In this document: piece by piece, positions 8,427 to 16,733 of the stretch
How the letters are laid out: the number at the start of each line of letters is the position of its first letter
How positions within the stretch are numbered: the stretch's first letter is position 1
NCBI GenBank assembly: GCA_034437795.1
Contig: DAOTTI010000137.1
Span: 1 to 64,000 of the forward strand
DNA length: 64,000 bases
DNA from: DAOTTI01 sp034437795
GTDB taxonomy: Bacteria; Chloroflexota; UBA11872; UBA12225
Direction of reading: 5' to 3'
Notes under the pieces: generated by a model
Databases searched by the model: none
What the model was told of the DNA's origin: nothing
What the model saw: only the letters and a program-made list of their open reading frames with translations
Program-made: the position numbers and the translations under genes

Positions 8427-9692
8427 CTACACGTCTTCTGGCTTGAAACCCCACACCTCCTCGGGCGGGAGCGACCGGCCCTGCGCGCGCCGCCACGGCA
8501 CGGCCGGCGGCCGGTAGCGGATCGCCAGGTGCGGTGTCTCCAGCCACCACCCCTCGTAGCCGGCGTCCATCAGCGCGGCCAGCGTTCCCGTCGTGAGCAG
8601 CGTCCGCTCCACCGGATACGGGCTGTGGCCGGTGAGAAAGAACTGCTCGATGTGGTGCGCCAGGAAGTTGAAGTGCCACCGAGGGGGCTTGCCCTCCAGC
8701 TTGAAGGCGGTCGCCCTGACCTCCGCCCGCGCCGGCTCCGCGGCCGGTGATGCGGGAACGATCCGAGCCGCGAAGGCGAAATCGGACACGTAGCCGTTCA
8801 GGTTGAGCAGGGTCGCCCGCAGGCCGTCGGCGTAGTGCACGATGAACGCCACCGGCGGATGGGGGCCGGGGAGCGAAGCTCGGGTGGGTGGACGGGCGCG
8901 GAAGAAGTCCGGCGCGCTCCCCGGCTGGTGCCGGCAGGCCGCCAGGGCCGCGTCGAAGAGGTCGTGCGGGAAGCGACCGCCGTCCCAGGCGCGCCAGAAG
9001 GCGTCGCCGTGCAGCAGCTCCACCGCCTGCACGCCGCTCTCGCCCTCGTTCCGGTACTCCACCAGACACTGCAGGGTCTCCAGGGCGTGGAAGCCGTAGC
9101 TCTCCGTTGGCCCGTGGCTCAGGACCAGGGCCTCCTCGACGTGGACGCCCAGGGGCAGGTCCAGGTCCGGCTCGCGGTAGGTGACCGGCAGCGAGGAGCC
9201 GGCCATAAACGGGATACCGAGCGCCCGCGCCGTATCGTACATCCACTTGGCGTTCTCCCAGGAGTACGACAGGTGCTTATCGTTGAAGATCGGCACGGGT
9301 CGGCCGGCCGCGCGGATGACATTCACCGCCTGCTCGAAGAGCTCGCGGCGCGGATAGAGGTGCTGCCCTTTCTCGTTCCAGGGATATTCGCCGTGCTCGC
9401 CCACGATGAGGACGGCGTCGACCGCCAGACGATCGCCGCCCAGCGTCAAGGCCTCGCGCACGCTGCCGGCGATCGGGATGCCGAAGCGCGCCGCCCAGCG
9501 CCGGCTCAGGTCGTTTTCCGGAAACTGGTCCACGTACAGCGACGCCACCTCGACCGATGGCGTGACCGGCTCGCCATCCAGGTCATAGCCGGCAATGAGC
9601 TTGGGGATGATCACATCGGCGTGGGAGTCCTTGCGCCAGACGGTGGTAACGGCGGCCACCTTCGGCCGCGCTGGCGTGATGCTGCGGGTCAT
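8427..9692 (-). CDS. Conserved protein of unknown function, possible Rossmann-type oxidoreductase relative
   Basis: 421 residues; not recognised as a named enzyme. The N-terminus (KVAAVTTVWRKDSHADVII) and VDAVLIVGEHGEYP around residues 85-105 look like the nucleotide-fold half of a Gfo/Idh-like protein. However, there is no GxGxxG and no EKP motif, so the cofactor assignment is not supported. Other striking stretches are FNDKHLSYSWENAKWMY and HGPTESYGFHALETLQ. The ATG at 9692 has AAGGAGA just upstream, and a TATGAT box lies at 9717-9722. It is divergent from dapC with only 32 bases between the starts. Sugar-related genes nearby suggest a metabolic role, but this is a guess. Confidence 0.75.
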   Translation of the reverse strand: MTRSITPARPKVAAVTTVWRKDSHADVIIPKLIAGYDLDGEPVTPSVEVASLYVDQFPENDLSRRWAARFGIPIAGSVREALTLGGDRLAVDAVLIVGEHGEYPWNEKGQHLYPRRELFEQAVNVIRAAGRPVPIFNDKHLSYSWENAKWMYDTARALGIPFMAGSSLPVTYREPDLDLPLGVHVEEALVLSHGPTESYGFHALETLQCLVEYRNEGESGVQAVELLHGDAFWRAWDGGRFPHDLFDAALAACRHQPGSAPDFFRARPPTRASLPGPHPPVAFIVHYADGLRATLLNLNGYVSDFAFAARIVPASPAAEPARAEVRATAFKLEGKPPRWHFNFLAHHIEQFFLTGHSPYPVERTLLTTGTLAALMDAGYEGWWLETPHLAIRYRPPAVPWRRAQGRSLPPEEVWGFKPEDV

Positions 9693-9716
9693 GCCTGTCT
9701 CCTTCCTGCGGCCGGT

Positions 9717-9722
9717 ATCATA
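9717..9722 (-). promoter_or_regulatory. Candidate -10 box for the minus-strand gene at 8427-9692
   Basis: TATGAT on the minus strand, about 25 bases before the ATG at 9692, with a Shine-Dalgarno sequence between. It lies in the 32-bp divergent gap shared with dapC. Confidence 0.35.
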
Positions 9723-9724
9723 CG

Positions 9725-10888
9725 ATGCCGGTGAACCCCGCCATCGCCCGCCTGCAGCCATACGCCTTTACCCAGCTCCGCGCGCGCCAGGACGCCCTGG
9801 CCGGCCGGCGGATCATCGATCTGGGCGTGGGCGACCCGCAGGACGAGACCCCGGCCTTCATCCGCCGCGCGCTGATCGAGGCCATCACGCCGGCCGGCCG
9901 GTACCCGACGGCGGCCGGCCTGCCCGAGCTGCGGCAGGCCATCGCGGGCTGGCTGCAGCGCCGGTTCGGCGTGCCGGTCGATCCCGAACGGCACGTCCTG
10001 CCGGCCAACGGCTCGAAAGAGGCGCTCTACAATCTGGCCCCGCTGCTGCTCGATGATCCGGCGCGGCGCCCGATCAAGGAGCTCGTCGGCGTGCCGGAGC
10101 TGGCGTACCAGGTCTATGCCGACAGCGCGCGCCTGCACCATGCCGAGGTCTTGTCGCTGCCGCTGGACCGGCACTGGCTGGTGGACCTGAACGCGATCAC
10201 GCCGGCAGTAGGGGAGCGCCTGAAGCTGCTGTGGCTCAACTACCCGAACAATCCCACGGGGGCGGTGGCGCCGCTGGACTTCTACCGCGACGTGCTGGAG
10301 CTGGCTGAGCGCTACGACTTCTACGTCGCGTCCGACGAGGCCTATAGCGAGCTGTGGTACGACGCGCCGCCACCGGGCTTGCTCCAGGCGGCGGAGGCGA
10401 CCGGCTTTCGGCGCGCAATTGTGATCAACACGCTCTCCAAGCGAAGCAACATGACGGCGTATCGCTCCGGTCTGATTGCCGGCGATCCCCAGGTCATCGC
10501 CGCCATGAAGAACGTCCGGCCCCGGATGGGGGTGGCCACGCCGGAGTTTATCCAGCGGGCCGCCATCGCCGCCTGGAACGACGAGGCCCACGTCGCCCAG
10601 CAGCGCGCCCGTTACGCCGAGCGCAGGCAGGTGCTGCTGGCGGCCCTGCAGCAGCGGGGGGCGGTGATCGAAGGCAGCCGGGCCACGTTCTACCTCTGGG
10701 TGCGGGTGCCGGACGGCGTACCGGAACGGGACTCCTTCGCCTTTGCCGAGCGCCTGTTCGAGCGGGGCCTGGTCGTGCTCCCCGGCGGTTTCATGGGTCC
10801 GCGCGGCCGCGAGTACGTCCGCATCGCCTTTGTCGCCCCGTTCGACCAGTGCCGCCAGGCAGCGGCGATCCTTGAGCAGGTGTACTAG
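9725..10888 (+). CDS. dapC: N-succinyldiaminopimelate aminotransferase (class I/II PLP aminotransferase)
   Basis: PLP enzyme, most likely transaminating N-succinyl-2-amino-6-ketopimelate in lysine/DAP synthesis. 387 residues. Motifs: DLGVGDPQDETPAFI near the N-terminus, YPTAAGLPELRQAI, NYPNNPTGAV, SDEAYSELWYD, and the Schiff-base region INTLSKRSNMTAYRSG with Lys and Arg. The dapD gene starts 10 bases after the stop, which supports the DapC assignment over LL-DAP aminotransferase or a generic aspartate aminotransferase. The ATG at 9725 is nearly at the divergent boundary and has no clear RBS. Confidence 0.85.
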   Translation: MPVNPAIARLQPYAFTQLRARQDALAGRRIIDLGVGDPQDETPAFIRRALIEAITPAGRYPTAAGLPELRQAIAGWLQRRFGVPVDPERHVLPANGSKEALYNLAPLLLDDPARRPIKELVGVPELAYQVYADSARLHHAEVLSLPLDRHWLVDLNAITPAVGERLKLLWLNYPNNPTGAVAPLDFYRDVLELAERYDFYVASDEAYSELWYDAPPPGLLQAAEATGFRRAIVINTLSKRSNMTAYRSGLIAGDPQVIAAMKNVRPRMGVATPEFIQRAAIAAWNDEAHVAQQRARYAERRQVLLAALQQRGAVIEGSRATFYLWVRVPDGVPERDSFAFAERLFERGLVVLPGGFMGPRGREYVRIAFVAPFDQCRQAAAILEQVY

Positions 10889-10898
10889 GGGACAGAGC

Positions 10899-11735
10899 AT
10901 GCCAGCAACTGGGTGGGACGCAGCACGACGCACGATTGAGGCCGCCTTCGCCGGCGCGCTCGCGCTGGACGAGCCGGCGGTGCGCGAGGCGGTGAACGCC
11001 ACGATCGACGCCCTGGACCGCGGCGAGGTGCGCGCCGCGGAGCCCCGCGCCCCCGGCGAGTGGGAGGCCAACCCCTGGGTGAAGCAGGCCATCCTGCTGT
11101 ACATGCGCCTGCAGCAGATGCAGAAGATGGAGGTTGGCCCCTTTGAGTTCTACGACCGCGTGCCGTTGAAGAAGGGCCTGGATAAGCTCGGCATCCGCGT
11201 CGTCCCGCCGGGCACCATCCGCTACGGGGCCTACGTCGAGCGGGGCGCCATCGTCATGCCGGGCTACGTCAACATCGGGGCCTGGGTGGGCGGAGGAACG
11301 ATGGTGGACACCTGGGCCACGGTGGGCTCTTGCGCCCAGATCGGGCGGAACGTGCACCTCTCCGGGGGCGTGGGCATCGGCGGCGTGCTCGAGCCGCCGC
11401 AGGCGCGACCGGTGGTGGTCGAGGACAACTGCCTGATTGGCAGCCGGTGCATCGTCACGGAAGGGGCCGTCATCGAGCGGGAGGCCATTCTCGGCGCCGG
11501 CGTGATCATTACGGCCAGCATCCCCATCATCGACGTGCGTGAGGGCCAGGAGGGCAAGGTCTACCGCGGGCGCGTCCCGGCCCGCGCCGTGGTGGTGGGC
11601 GGCGTCCGGCCCCGCACCTTCCCTGGCGGCCAGGCCTTGCTCAACTGCGCCTACATCATCGGGACGCGCTCCGATGCCACGGACAAGAAGGCCTCCCTCG
11701 AGGCGGCCCTGCGGGAGTTTGACGTCTCGGTCTAA
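10899..11735 (+). CDS. dapD: 2,3,4,5-tetrahydropyridine-2,6-dicarboxylate N-succinyltransferase
   Basis: Left-handed beta-helix acyltransferase that uses succinyl-CoA in the succinylase branch of lysine/DAP synthesis. 278 residues. The N-terminal helical domain ends near NPWVKQAILLYMRL. Hexapeptide repeats follow: RYGAYVERGAIVMPGYVNIGAWVGGGTMVDTWATVGSCAQIG, then HLSGGVGIGGVLEPPQA and EDNCLIGSRC. ATG at 10899; short spacing to dapC implies an operon. Confidence 0.93.
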   Translation: MPATGWDAARRTIEAAFAGALALDEPAVREAVNATIDALDRGEVRAAEPRAPGEWEANPWVKQAILLYMRLQQMQKMEVGPFEFYDRVPLKKGLDKLGIRVVPPGTIRYGAYVERGAIVMPGYVNIGAWVGGGTMVDTWATVGSCAQIGRNVHLSGGVGIGGVLEPPQARPVVVEDNCLIGSRCIVTEGAVIEREAILGAGVIITASIPIIDVREGQEGKVYRGRVPARAVVVGGVRPRTFPGGQALLNCAYIIGTRSDATDKKASLEAALREFDVSV

Positions 11736-11823
11736 TCGGCGTCGCTGGTCTCGCCGTGCGCTCGTGGCCGGAGACACCGGCTCAGCCTGGTGAGAGGGCG
11801 CCAGCAGCTTCAGGAGGCGGTCG

Positions 11824-13170
11824 ATCACGCAACTGGTCAGCACGGCCTTTGCCGACGTAGCGCGGCCCCTGGGTGACCGCCAGTTCCGCTGGCTGTGGCT
11901 CTCCACCTTTGCCTGGAACTTCGCGCGCTGGATGGAGATGACGGTCACCAGCTGGGTGGCCCTGCAGCTCAGCGGCTCCCCCTGGCTGGTGGCGATGATC
12001 GGCGTGTTTCGGACCGCCTTTCTCCCCGTGGCGGGGCCGATCACGGGGGCACTATCGGACCGGTTCGGGCGCGTGCGCCTGATGAAGGTCGCCCAGTGGG
12101 GGAATGTGGTGGCCATCGGCCTGGTTGCCGCCGCTCTGCTGGCCGGTCTGGGCGCCTACTGGCAACTGGTGCTCGCCTCGCTCTGGCTGGGCGCTAGCTG
12201 GGGCATCGACTGGCCATCGCGGCGCGCCCTGGTCGCGGATCTGGTGGGGCCGGAGCGGGTGCTGCCGGCGGTGGTGCTGGACAACGTGACCCAGAACGTC
12301 TCCCGCATCCTGGGGCCGCTGCTCGGCGGGGTGCTGCTCGCCACCTGGGGTGGCGCCGGCGCCTTCGCCGCGCTGGCAGCCAGCTTCCTGCTGGCCTCGC
12401 TGAGCCTGGCCCCGGTCCGCCCGCTCAAACGGGCGCAGGTGCGGGTAGGGCGTTCGGTGCTCAGGGACCTGGCGGCGGGGCTGGCCTCGGTGCGCCGCGA
12501 CGGCGCGGTGTGGGCCGTGCTGGTGATCACCGTAGTGATGAACTGCCTGCTGTTCCCGTATATGCAGCTCCTATCGGTCTTCGCCGAGCAGGTGCTGGCG
12601 GTGGGCCCGCTGGGCCTGGGCTGGATGGGCGCGGCCAACGGGATCGGGGCGTCGTTGGGCCTGCTGCTCCTGCCGCCCCTGCGACGCGCGCACTGGCAGG
12701 GCTGGGCCTTCGCCGGCGGGTCCTGCCTGGCCTGCCTGATGCTCTTCCTCTTCGCCCACTCCACCTGGTTTGGGGCGTCTCTGATGCTGCTCCTGCTCGT
12801 GGGCCTGGGCACCTCGGCCTTCGGCACCATGCAGAGCACGATCGTTCTTTCCCGCACGTCACCGGAGATGCGCGGCCGGGCGATGGGGTTGCTGGCCTTC
12901 GCCATCGGCACCGCGCCGCTGGGGGCGCTGGAGACCGGACTGCTGGTCGAGCGCTTCGGCGCCCCCGCCGCCGTGGCGTTCAACGCCATGCTGGGCGCGG
13001 CGCTCGTCGCCTGGGTCGGCTGGCGGTCCAGCCTGCTGCGGTTCCCCGTGAGGCCGGCCGCCATCAGGCGGCTGCGGGCTCAGCGGCCGGTGCCCCGCGG
13101 CGTCCTGGCCTGCGGGCCATCAGATAGCCGCCAGCGCCTGATCGATGTCCGCGATGATGTCGGCGTCTGA
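11824..13170 (+). CDS. Major facilitator superfamily transporter (enterobactin-exporter-like)
   Basis: About 448 residues with roughly 12 predicted membrane helices. The loop GALSDRFGRVRLMKV between helices 2 and 3 is the MFS signature, and RTSPEMRGRAMGLLAFAIG is typical of the MFS_3/EntS group. The first ATG (11932) would cut the first helix. The frame is open back to 11791 without ATG, GTG or TTG, while a perfect AGGAGG at 11812-11817 sits six bases before an ATC codon at 11824. I therefore place the start there, with low confidence. The substrate is unknown. Its 3' end overlaps the convergent PLP gene by 51 bases. Confidence 0.8.
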   Translation: MTQLVSTAFADVARPLGDRQFRWLWLSTFAWNFARWMEMTVTSWVALQLSGSPWLVAMIGVFRTAFLPVAGPITGALSDRFGRVRLMKVAQWGNVVAIGLVAAALLAGLGAYWQLVLASLWLGASWGIDWPSRRALVADLVGPERVLPAVVLDNVTQNVSRILGPLLGGVLLATWGGAGAFAALAASFLLASLSLAPVRPLKRAQVRVGRSVLRDLAAGLASVRRDGAVWAVLVITVVMNCLLFPYMQLLSVFAEQVLAVGPLGLGWMGAANGIGASLGLLLLPPLRRAHWQGWAFAGGSCLACLMLFLFAHSTWFGASLMLLLLVGLGTSAFGTMQSTIVLSRTSPEMRGRAMGLLAFAIGTAPLGALETGLLVERFGAPAAVAFNAMLGAALVAWVGWRSSLLRFPVRPAAIRRLRAQRPVPRGVLACGPSDSRQRLIDVRDDVGV

Positions 13171-14343
13171 TTCGATGCCGGCCGAGATCCGCACCAAGCC
13201 ATCGCTGATACCGAGCGCCGCCCGCTGCTCCGGCGTCAGCCCGCGGTGGGAGGCCTGCGCCGGATAGAGCGCCAGCGAGTAGACGTCGCCCAGCGTCGGG
13301 GCCGGCAGCACCAGCTTCAGGGCCTCCATAAACCGTGCCACCTCCGCCGGGCCGGCGTCCCTGATCTCGAAGGCGACCACGCCGCCATAGCCGTGGCCGC
13401 GGAAGAGGCGGCTGGCCAGGGCGTGCTGCGGGTGCCGCGGGAGGCCCGGATAGTGCACCCGCGCGACGCACGAGTGCATCGAAAGGTGGGAGGCGAGCGA
13501 GGCCGCATTGGCGCACTGGCGCGCCAGGCGCAGGGCCAGCGTGCGGATCCCGCGCAGCGCCAGCCAGGCGTCGAACGGGCTGAGCGTCGCCCCGGCCAGG
13601 CGAGCCACCGTCCGCAGGGCCGCCAACAGCTCACCGTCCGCGGCCACCACACCGGCGGTGAGGTCGCCATGTCCGCCCAGGTATTTGGTGGCGCTGTGGA
13701 CCACGGCGTGGGCGCCGAACTCGCGGGGCCGGCAGAGGTAGGGAGTGGCGAAGGTGTTATCGACCACCAGCACGGCGCCGGCCTCCTGCGCCAGCTCGCC
13801 CAGGGCGGGGAGGTCGGGGATGCGCAGCAAGGGGTTGCTGATCGTCTCCACGTAGATGACCTTCGGTCTCAGCTCCGCCACCGCTGCCCGGACGCCGTCG
13901 ACGCTCGTGGCGTCGACCAGCCGGACGCGCACCCCCTGCGCCGCGAACATAGTGGTGAGCAGGGTTTGCGTCGCGCCGTAGAGGTCGCGACCGGCGACGA
14001 TGGCATCGCCGGGGCCAAGCTCGGCCGCCAGCAGCACGGCATGGATGGCGGCCATGCCCGAGCCAAAGGCGACGGCGCCCTCGGTCCCCTCTAGGGCGGC
14101 GACCGCCTGGGCGAAGGCGTCGGTCGTAGGGCTGCCGTGGCGGGCGTAGACATAGCCTGCTCTCGGGTCATCAAACGCGTGGTCCAGGTCTGCCAGGCGC
14201 GGGAAGAAGTAGCCGGCGGACGGCTGGATCGCGGGCGCCACCGGAAAGCCCAGGCCTTCCGGCCTCGCCCGCTCCACGTCCGGCACAGGCCCCTGGTCCC
14301 GCCCGGCGTGCACCGCGCGCGTCTCGAACGACCACTCCACCAT
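13120..14343 (-). CDS. Cys/Met-metabolism PLP enzyme (cystathionine gamma-synthase/lyase or methionine gamma-lyase type)
   Basis: 407 residues with all marks of the family: YVYARHGSPTTDAF, AVAFGSGMAAIHAVLL, YVETISNPLLRIPDL, VDNTFATPYLCRP and the PLP-lysine motif HSATKYLGGHGDLTAGVV. It acts on C-S bonds of cystathionine, homoserine esters or methionine; the exact reaction cannot be read from sequence. The N-terminal ETRAVHAGRDQ matches O-acetylhomoserine sulfhydrylase/CGS-like proteins. Convergent with the MFS gene. Confidence 0.88.
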   Translation of the reverse strand: MVEWSFETRAVHAGRDQGPVPDVERARPEGLGFPVAPAIQPSAGYFFPRLADLDHAFDDPRAGYVYARHGSPTTDAFAQAVAALEGTEGAVAFGSGMAAIHAVLLAAELGPGDAIVAGRDLYGATQTLLTTMFAAQGVRVRLVDATSVDGVRAAVAELRPKVIYVETISNPLLRIPDLPALGELAQEAGAVLVVDNTFATPYLCRPREFGAHAVVHSATKYLGGHGDLTAGVVAADGELLAALRTVARLAGATLSPFDAWLALRGIRTLALRLARQCANAASLASHLSMHSCVARVHYPGLPRHPQHALASRLFRGHGYGGVVAFEIRDAGPAEVARFMEALKLVLPAPTLGDVYSLALYPAQASHRGLTPEQRAALGISDGLVRISAGIESDADIIADIDQALAAI

Positions 14344-14396
14344 CTTCTGCCTTCTGCGCCTAGTCTACGTCACACGGCTCCCTCATGCGGGGAAGG

Positions 14397-14502
14397 ACCT
14401 CACCCCCTGGCCCCCTCTCCGACACGGAGAGGGGGAACGCGGGCCGCGAGGAGAGGAGATCACCCCAAGCCCCTCGCCGACACGGAGACGCGGGGGCGCG
14501 GG
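14397..14502. repeat. Family B palindromic repeats
   Basis: CTCACCCCCTGGCC lead-in followed by the CCCTCTCCG/CGGAGAGGG inverted pair, then a second degenerate unit (14460-14490). Located between the PLP enzyme gene and a degenerate reading frame. Confidence 0.75.
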
Positions 14503-14534
14503 GGCGCGGAACCGTCACCAGTCTGATCGACGCA

Positions 14535-15045
14535 ATGACCGATGGCGTCCGCTCCAACATGGGTCCGTCGGTGTTCCGGCCGCTCCCGCGCGGCTCGTTC
14601 GCGGTAATGCGACTGGTGCCGGTGAACGACGAACGGCTGATCAGCGGGATGGCGAGCGTCTGGCCCAGGTCGGCGTGCACCGAGGCGCGGCAGATGGCGG
14701 AGCAAATTGCGCTCCGGCGTCCCGCGCTGGTCTTCCCCCACTCCCGAGAAAGCTGGACAACAGGCGCAGCTCTTTCGCCAGTTTTTCGGCTCAGACGTGG
14801 TGGTGGTTCCCGGCCGCGAGCCTGGCGAGCGGATAGATCACTACCTGCGCTGGCGCACGTGTGAGGTGCGCGATGAGCAGGGGCGGACGGCGACCGAGCG
14901 GGCCCGCGAGAAGTATGGCCAGGCGAAGCCGTTACCGAAGGAACGCCTGCCCAGGGCGCTGGCGCAGGCGGAGACGGCGCGGACGAGCTGTTTTGACCGC
15001 CGGCCGCTCCCCAGCGTCATTCCCGCGAGCGAGTTCGACGCCTGA
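14535..15045 (+). pseudogene. Possible frameshifted gene of unknown function
   Basis: Two overlapping frames look protein-like in turn. Frame 1 gives FAVMRLVPVNDERLISGMA and ACTEARQMAEQIALRRPALVFPHSRE (about 14535-14755). Another frame then gives LFRQFFGSDVVVVPGREPGE, HYLRWRTCEV and RTATERAREKYG (about 14757-15045). Neither has a strong RBS or a recognisable domain. The pattern suggests one ancestral gene of about 165 residues with a frameshift near 14750, but chance coding in GC-rich DNA is possible. Confidence 0.3.
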
Positions 15046-15122
15046 GCTCTGGCCGGATCGGCGGATCAGCGCCATGGCGGCGCTCCGGCGGCCGTCGCCG
15101 GGGCATCATCTCCCCTGTGACG

Positions 15123-15131
15123 TGCGATAAT
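15123..15131 (+). promoter_or_regulatory. Candidate extended -10 promoter for the Gfo/Idh gene
   Basis: TGCGATAAT fits an extended -10 (TG-N-box). It lies about 34 bases before the TTG start at 15165, with AAGGAG at 15151 in between. Confidence 0.35.
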
Positions 15132-15164
15132 CAGTGGCCGAGTACTGACCAAGGAGCACCAGCT

Positions 15165-16187
15165 TTGAGCAGCAGCCCACGTGGGTCCATGGCCGACACC
15201 GTCCGCATTGGCGCCATCGGCTGCGGCGGCATTGCCACGACGCACTTCCGGAACCTGGCGACCATCCCCGGCGTGGAGCTGGCCGCCTTCTGTGACGTAG
15301 TGCCTGAGCGCGCCGAGGCGGTGGCCGCCCGCTTCAATCCCCAGGCCCGCGTCTGTACCGACTACCGCCAGCTGCTCGACGCCGGCGGCCTGGATGCCGT
15401 GTACATCACCGTGCCCCCGTTCGCCCATGGCGAGATCGAGCTAGCGGTGCTGGAGGCCGGCCTGCCCTTCTACGTGGAGAAGCCGGTCGCCATCTCGCTG
15501 GACGTGGCCCTGCGCATCCAGCGCGCCATCGAAGAGCGCAACGCGCTGGTCTGTGTTGGCTATCACATGCGCTACGCCCCGGCGACGGAGCGCGCCTGTG
15601 AACTCCTGGGCGGCGCGACCATCGGCCTGGTGTACGGCTACTACAAGACGCGGCCGCCGCTGCGGCCGGGGCACTGGCTGACGGTCAAGGAGCGTTCCGG
15701 CGGCCAGATGGTGGAGCAGACCACGCATATCATCGACCTGGCCCGCCTGCTGGCCGGGGAGGTGAAGACGGTCTATGCTCGCTTCGCCAACCGCCTGACG
15801 CCGGTGCAGCCCGAGTTCACCGCCGCCGACGTGGGGACGGCCACCCTGGAATTCGCCGGCGGCGCCTTGGGGACGATCAGTAACTGCTGGCTGGTGCCGC
15901 TCAACCACGTCAGCGGCCTCGAGGTATGGACCGACCGCGGCGTGATCGAGTTCAACCAGCGTAGCCTGCGCGTCCACCGCGACGGCGCGGTCGAGGACGT
16001 GGCGCTGCCGCCCACGCCGGCCGACGTCTCCGGTCACTTCTTTGCCGACAAGGCCTTCGTCGACGCCCTGCGCACCGGCGACCGGTCGCTCATCCGCACC
16101 CCCTACCATGAGGCGGTGCGCACGCTGGCCGTCAGCCTGGCCGCCACCGAATCCGCCGCCACCGGCCAGCCGGTCTCGCTGGCCTGA
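15165..16187 (+). CDS. Gfo/Idh/MocA family NAD(P)-dependent oxidoreductase
   Basis: 340 residues. N-terminal Rossmann fold with IGAIGCGGIATTHF; DAVYITVPPFAHGEIELAVLEAG and the conserved VEKPVAISL (Lys of EKP) follow; the C-terminal alpha/beta domain starts near the catalytic-region GGQMVEQTTHIIDLARLLAG. Such enzymes oxidise sugar or inositol hydroxyls. A TTG start at 15165 is favoured because AAGGAG lies nine bases upstream; ATG 15189 is the alternative. The substrate is unknown. It heads a run of oxidoreductases up to 19.9 kb. Confidence 0.9.
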   Translation: MSSSPRGSMADTVRIGAIGCGGIATTHFRNLATIPGVELAAFCDVVPERAEAVAARFNPQARVCTDYRQLLDAGGLDAVYITVPPFAHGEIELAVLEAGLPFYVEKPVAISLDVALRIQRAIEERNALVCVGYHMRYAPATERACELLGGATIGLVYGYYKTRPPLRPGHWLTVKERSGGQMVEQTTHIIDLARLLAGEVKTVYARFANRLTPVQPEFTAADVGTATLEFAGGALGTISNCWLVPLNHVSGLEVWTDRGVIEFNQRSLRVHRDGAVEDVALPPTPADVSGHFFADKAFVDALRTGDRSLIRTPYHEAVRTLAVSLAATESAATGQPVSLA

Positions 16188-16209
16188 CGGCTGCCGGACA
16201 CCGGATGCC

Positions 16210-16470
16210 ATGCCTGAGCGGGTGCACGAGACGCAACTGGTGGTGCTGACGGCGCAGGGACGCCTGCCGGCGCTGCGCGTCAAGGACGAGGAGTACGAGG
16301 GGTGGAGAATACAGCGCTTCGTGGAGGCGCACCGCCTGCTCCGGCAGCTTGGGCGGAAGCGGTTGACGGCGCAGGACATGGCGCTGCTGGCCGAGCGCGA
16401 GATCCTGAAGCCCGTTGGCCACACCGGCGCCGTCCTGTGGCACCCGTGGCAGCGACGCTCGGCGCGATAG
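16210..16470 (+). CDS. Small hypothetical protein
   Basis: 86 residues starting at ATG 16210, 22 bases after the Gfo/Idh stop and on the same strand. It is charged and has a plausible globular composition (RVHETQLVVLTAQGRLPALR, EEYEGWRIQRFVEAHRLLRQ, LLAEREILKPVGHTGAVLWH). No domain recognised and no clear RBS. It overlaps upstream parts of the frame leading to the aldo/keto reductase. Could be a co-transcribed unknown or a fortuitous frame. Confidence 0.45.
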   Translation: MPERVHETQLVVLTAQGRLPALRVKDEEYEGWRIQRFVEAHRLLRQLGRKRLTAQDMALLAEREILKPVGHTGAVLWHPWQRRSAR

Positions 16471-16565
16471 GGGTGGATCGGTGGACGGCAGGCCGGCGCG
16501 CGCCGCGAGATAGCGACGCCCGGCGCGAGGGCCCGAGAACGTCTAGACGATCCACGGTGAGCGAG

Positions 16566-16655
16566 GCGTTCCCTCTCTTGCGAGAAGAGGGTGATGGCTC
16601 CCTCGTTAGGGAGGGTCCCATCTCCCAATGGGAGATGGTCAGGGTGAGGGCGCAC
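16566..16655. repeat. Family A palindromic repeats, inverted orientation
   Basis: Inverted pairs CCCTCTCTTGC/AGAAGAGGG, CTCCCTCG/GGGAGGG and CCATCTCCC/GGGAGATGG, ending in GGTCAGGGTGAGGGC, the reverse complement of the usual lead-in. Confidence 0.65.
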
Positions 16656-16733
16656 TTACTAACCTCACTCGTGCGAGCACACGCAGCGGGTAGGCGGAAG
16701 GGCGCCGCGGGCAAGCAACGCGAGGGAACGACG

